From Malus domestica (Eukaryota > Streptophyta > Magnoliopsida > Rosales > Rosaceae), in assembly GCF_042453785.1 (NCBI RefSeq), contig NC_091667.1, forward strand, positions 33,658,001 through 33,722,000: DNA of 64,000 nt, in the 5' to 3' direction. Position numbers and translations under genes: made by a program. Positions 60,296 through 64,000 of the stretch are shown piece by piece; within the stretch, counting starts at the first letter, position 1; the number at the start of each line of letters is the position of its first letter. The notes under the pieces are model-generated. The model was not told the DNA's origin. It made no database searches and worked only from the letters and a program-made list of their open reading frames with translations.

Positions 60296-61435
60296 TTAGA
60301 GCTTAAAAGGTCGGTCAACCCAAATTGGAGGTCGATTGGTCATCTGCATAAGGGTCATAATATCTTCTGGGTAAGGTTGCGAAAAGCTTTGATCCTTGAC
60401 GTTGTACACACCAAAATCATAAGATTTCATGGGTTGGAAGAATCCTTGACTAATGTTGTCGTGGCAGAAGTATATGCAGTTGGGCTGACATCCTGAATAT
60501 TTCGAAGCCACCAAAGCTATCGAAGAGTTATCACCAACGAAGAGAGCAACATCACCCAAGTCGTATATTTCAGACCACTCACACTTGTGAGACTTCATTT
60601 CAAAAATTCTGAGCTGATGAGTCATTCGTCTCCCATCTATAACATCACAATACCTTTCAACCATTAAAAATCTTTTCTCATTTAAATCCACAAGGTATCT
60701 CTTGGCTGGCACTTCTCCCGTGTAGCCGGCATCCAATATTACATTGCACTTGTACTGAGCACTAGTATCAAAAGCTACAAGATTGCGTCTTCCTTGATCA
60801 ACGCCGTAAAATTCATCTTTAACACGAACAACATCTTCAATTATATGCCGACTATCGGCAACAAAAGTCCATGTTGTGTCTTTACCGGGTCTAATAAAAG
60901 CCAATTGACAGTATACCTCGCATATCACCACAACAATGTAATTGTCTGCACATAATACAGGGTCTGCTGAAAGTATAGCTTTGTAGGCAAAATAGTAGCT
61001 GATAGACGAATCCCAATTCTTCAATGGTGGAACACCGCCGATGAGTGGAGGAAGGCGAATGATGGAATTTTCTTTGTTTGTCTTCCCTTTAACCCTAAAG
61101 AATGGATTAACCAGATATACTACAGAATCCTTGTCCACATATATCAACCATCCCTTTGAAGAGCCGCAGAATCGCACGTTAGGAACCTGTACGTGAAAAT
61201 CAAGGACCATATTCTGCATGACATCGCACAACGACCATGTGCCTCTTTTTGCAGTCTGAATCAACAAGAGCACTGGAGTTGTCACCTTAGCACGCTGATT
61301 GTAGTTATCCTTTGCCACAGAATACCACCACTTACAAACAATGCTGAAATGCAAATAATCCTTTGGCGATTCCAATCTCTCCAAGACGGAATCTAAAAGG
61401 TGCTTATGCAAACTTTGCCAAACTACTGAAGCCAT
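60296..61435 (-). CDS. F-box protein with DUF295 (KIB1-4-type) domain, intact copy 3
   Basis: Single exon, 379 residues from ATG 61435. Residues about 6-43 form the F-box (WQSLHKHLLDSVLERLESPK, FSIVCKWWYSVA). About 60-345 is the DUF295 beta-propeller-like region, with RFCGSSKGWLIYVDKDSVVY, RYLVDLNEKRFLMVERY and the signature GCQPNCIYF. The end, MTNRPPIWVDRPFKL, is the usual tail of the family. F-box/DUF295 proteins are predicted SCF (Skp1-Cullin-F-box) adaptors that choose proteins for ubiquitination. KIB1 acts in brassinosteroid signalling, but many others have no known target, and the target is unknown here. Of three copies in this window it alone has no break. A TATA box lies about 105 bp upstream. 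Confidence 0.92.
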   Translation of the reverse strand: MASVVWQSLHKHLLDSVLERLESPKDYLHFSIVCKWWYSVAKDNYNQRAKVTTPVLLLIQTAKRGTWSLCDVMQNMVLDFHVQVPNVRFCGSSKGWLIYVDKDSVVYLVNPFFRVKGKTNKENSIIRLPPLIGGVPPLKNWDSSISYYFAYKAILSADPVLCADNYIVVVICEVYCQLAFIRPGKDTTWTFVADSRHIIEDVVRVKDEFYGVDQGRRNLVAFDTSAQYKCNVILDAGYTGEVPAKRYLVDLNEKRFLMVERYCDVIDGRRMTHQLRIFEMKSHKCEWSEIYDLGDVALFVGDNSSIALVASKYSGCQPNCIYFCHDNISQGFFQPMKSYDFGVYNVKDQSFSQPYPEDIMTLMQMTNRPPIWVDRPFKL

Positions 61436-61539
61436 AGCTTCAACTTTCAAGCACGAATTTGCCTTGTCTCTCTATTTTTTTTTTCTTTTTTTCTTTTTTC
61501 TTTTTTTGTTGTGAGCAAAACACGTACCCCTCGTGTTTA

Positions 61540-61547
61540 TTTATATA
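61540..61547 (-). promoter_or_regulatory. TATA box of the intact F-box gene
   Basis: TATATAAA on minus, in a 280-bp upstream segment shared with F-box copy 2. A T-rich run on plus (61467-61509) lies between the box and the start codon. Confidence 0.55.
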
Positions 61548-61789
61548 CACTAAATTCTTTCCTTCCTGGTAGTGGTAACATCGTAAATTCGTAATCCCTC
61601 CCTGCAAGAGTAGGAGAAGATGATTTAAGGACTAGGAAAATAAATTACCCAATTCTCTAATGCTTGTTTCCCAAAACAAATAGGTCGGAGTACCAGGATT
61701 TCCTGTAACATTAAGGAAATTAATTACTCGCAAACAAAAGTTTTTTTCGAACTAAAGATACATTGCCGCTGCCTCTTATATAGCAAGGC

Positions 61790-61885
61790 ATGCAACACAA
61801 AGCAGTAGAAATCACTCTCTTTATGACAGCTAATAGGTAATAAATAATGTCTCTTTCCCTCTATTAATCTTATTTAACTAAACTT
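61790..61885. repeat. Degenerate remnant of the 143-bp satellite
   Basis: GACAGCTAATAGGTAATAAA, then TCTTTCCCTCTATTAATCTT and AACTAAACTTTCCTTA, matches the second half of one satellite unit with many changes. It sits between F-box copy 3 and an SLK2 relic, the same position the large array has in the first block. Confidence 0.7.
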
Positions 61886-62011
61886 TCCTTAATCTCTAAC
61901 AAGTTAAGATATTCATAGAATTTTTTTTATCGAAATGGAAAGATCAATTAACCCTTTTGTGTTTACTATGTCATACAATAAGCTTAAATCATTAGCGAGG
62001 AGAAGAGAAAG

Positions 62012-63340
62012 GAAACCAGGCTGGGACATTGTTAAGGAAGTAGCACTGAATGCCCCTTGCCGCTATTGGTTCTGGTGTTGCTGGTTTTGCTGAATATGTT
62101 GAGAGTTCTGATCATGCTAATATTGTTGGAAGAGCATTACATGGCCGGTGCTGGTAAGCGTAAGTACAACTCTGTATTGATGCTTACACTTTTCTGAAAA
62201 TGGAGACTTCGTAAAAGTAGAGAGTTTATATTCTGTATGAGCTTTCAACAATTTATGATGGGGATCTAAGATAAAAGGAAGGAAACAACACTATCAGCAG
62301 CATAACGAGAAAAAATAAACACAGAAATTGAACTAGTTTCCAAACCAACATTAGGCAGAAAGTAGATTCAACATTAACAACCAGCACGAAACACACAATC
62401 GGATGTCTTCAAATCTAGCATTGAATTAGAATCAATTATTGCAATTGAGAAGTTGGCCCTAAAAAAGTGGCTAAGTGGAGGGCTACATTTGATCAGCGTG
62501 ATGCCCCTTTGGCCAAATAATGGTTTGGTAGGCTCCACAGAATTATACCCCAGCTATCAATTTGAGATGAATTTTTGGCAAATCAGGTCATCGTTTGCCT
62601 TTTGGACAACCTTTAGCCCTCCCCATTGGAGATGGCCTAACTTGTAACCAAACTACCCTTGAAAAAATGACATAAGCTTGTCAACCCTGAACCCACCAAT
62701 TACTAGAGAGCCTAAACAAAACCAGTTCAATTGAGCTGAAAATTTAACAAAGTAAAACCGGAATAAAGAAATTATAAGCTAAATTCTTATCAGAGAGACA
62801 GATTTCAGACTAGTAACAAAATATTAACGAAATTAAACTAGTCAAACTCTTAAGCAAGTAGAAAAACAAGAAGATCGAGCAGCAGAGTCAAAATTTTGAA
62901 GACCAAGTAGAACAAAAAATCAGTGAGCTCTTTGCATTCCAGAGATCGATCGATCATAGCTTAATATACATAACCAAAACGAATAATCCTAACTAGCTGC
63001 AAAAATTTAAGCCAAAATACACGGCCGCAAATGACCTCAAGAATCGGGAGCTGTACAAGCGGAACGTTACCTTTTCGTCGACCAAAAATTTGCAGACAAC
63101 TTTTAGAGAGAGTGAAACGGCAGACCTAAAACTTAAGGGGTGTGCTATCCACATATCCTATTTTACTTCTCACATATCTTTTGATAATTTTTGTCTGTTG
63201 ATCTTCTTAAATTCATTCGATCCGAATGTTAAAAATTAAAAAGATGTGTAAGAAGTAAAATAGAGTGTGGATATCACACCCCAAAACTTAAAAACATGAA
63301 GAGTGAAAACAGTAGTGTTTATATACATGGCTGCATTTGA
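62012..63340 (-). pseudogene. SLK2 5'-end fragment, copy 2
   Basis: 62012-62230 resembles SLK2 exon 2 (the 29110-29370 part) with losses. 62235-62400 and 62640-63110 resemble the SLK2 5'-UTR intron and leader (for example GGATCTAAGATAAA, ACACTATCAGCAGCA, AGAATCGGGAGCTGTA). The TATA region is kept at about 63316-63325. About 200 bp at 62455-62645 is extra and MITE-like (ends GGCCCTAAAA / GGAGATGGCC). It is interrupted by a 146-bp Mutator-like MITE at 63137-63282. There is no usable frame. Confidence 0.85.
63137..63282. mobile_element. Mutator-like MITE with 9-bp target duplication
   Basis: The left end GGGGTGTGCTATCCACA and the complement of the right end GGGGTGTGATATCCACA are nearly identical. 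The arms extend about 45 bp (TATTTTACTTCT shared). AAAACTTAA stands on both sides (63128-63136, 63283-63291), the 9-bp duplication expected of Mutator-type transposition. It splits the leader/TATA region of the SLK2 relic. Confidence 0.88.
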
Positions 63341-64000
63341 AACTCTAGAAGAATATTATTCTTGCTCATATTCATCTATGCACATTTGTTCAAGCCTTGT
63401 TGTCAGTGTATGGTTGAGATGATTCTAGGTGAGTCTTGGGTGTGTTGATCCATAAAGAAAGAAAGAAAGAAGCCAGGTTAACTTCTCTATCTATACTTGG
63501 CAAGTTATTTGGTAGCGTTACTCGGTAGGAGTAATGTTAGGTATACCAAAATTTTAAATTTAATTTACAAACTAAATAATTTATTACCAATATAAAGTAG
63601 GAAACCTTAAAAAAAACACTCTCGGTACTATTCATTTTAACAAAAAACCACATTTTTACACTAAAAAGTCAATCATGTACTATTTACTTTACCTTCTATT
63701 TTATCTTTATCATTAAAACTCAAAGTTTTCAAACCATTTTCATTAGTTTCTTTATAAAATAAGCACTCCAGCATATCTATTTCAACATTTAATCCCAATG
63801 TCTATATAAATTAGACAAACAACACCACCCCAACGTGCATCATAACCCTATTTCTTTGGGATTTGGATCCTCTCCTGGGCCCAAAGAGAGGATCTTTCCG
63901 TACCACCCAACCTCCAAGCCCTCCAAACCCTCACTATTCCCTTGGATAAAACGCAACGTCTACGACTACACCTTACCCGTCATCCTCTTCCTCTGCATCT
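63341..64000. other. Window end, no gene supported
   Basis: AT-rich until about 63800, then CT-rich and more GC-rich sequence, which may be the leader of a gene beyond the window. There is no start codon with a usable frame inside. Confidence 0.4.

Overview
This window is plant nuclear DNA. It shows AT-rich intergenic sequence, GT-AG introns, genes split into up to nine coding exons, microsatellites, and a high load of plant transposons (Copia, Cassandra TRIM, PIF/Harbinger, RTE LINE, Gypsy relic, Au-like SINE, MITEs). The chloroplast NDH factor CRR1 and the plant co-regulator SEUSS-like (SLK2 type) place it in land plants. The form of SLK2 and of the repeat families looks most like Rosaceae, probably the apple/pear group. 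That placement is inferred from memory of the families, not from a search.

Four loci look like intact host genes. A BAG-domain co-chaperone gene lies at 5330-6683 (minus, 4 exons). A CRR1 gene lies at 21656-23444 (plus, 9 exons). An SLK2-type co-regulator lies at 25018-29644 (minus, 9 coding exons, with a 5'-UTR exon and TATA box near 30.7 kb). A single-exon F-box/DUF295 gene lies at 60296-61435 (minus). CRR1 and SLK2 converge. A C2H2 zinc-finger exon at 47.05-47.42 kb may be part of a fifth gene.

Layout. 0-8.8 kb: a gene-fragment-bearing repeat, then the BAG gene. 8.8-12.4 kb: a SINE with a perfect 17-bp target-site duplication (TSD), a probable solo LTR, a GC-rich MITE and a Cassandra solo LTR. 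12.46-18.18 kb: a decayed PIF/Harbinger transposon carrying both of its genes as pseudogenes. A full Cassandra TRIM has inserted into one of them, and the right end carries a second terminal copy plus a captured 6-phosphogluconate dehydrogenase fragment. 21.6-30.7 kb: CRR1 and SLK2.

32.5-63.3 kb: a segmentally duplicated zone. A block of F-box gene, pyrimidine-rich satellite and broken SLK2 5' region recurs, with F-box copies at 32.5, 44.1 and 60.3 kb. The satellite is large at 35.06-37.23 kb and only a remnant at 48.9 and 61.8 kb. SLK2 fragments lie at 37.6-38.6 and 62.0-63.3 kb. Only the third F-box copy is open; the other two carry different breaks.

The duplicated zone has been invaded by a very young Copia element (38692-43742; LTRs differ at one of 388 positions; 5-bp TSD), whose long ORF has an altered reverse-transcriptase core motif. 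It was also invaded by a Gypsy-like relic (minus) that was split by an RTE LINE with a 17-bp TSD (50045-57361). The LINE is itself interrupted by about 3.4 kb of other repeat DNA and carries its 3' end twice.

I see no operon-like or dedicated new defence or metabolic system. The most unusual features are the triplicated F-box/satellite/SLK2-fragment block, the gene-capturing transposons and the doubled LINE 3' end.
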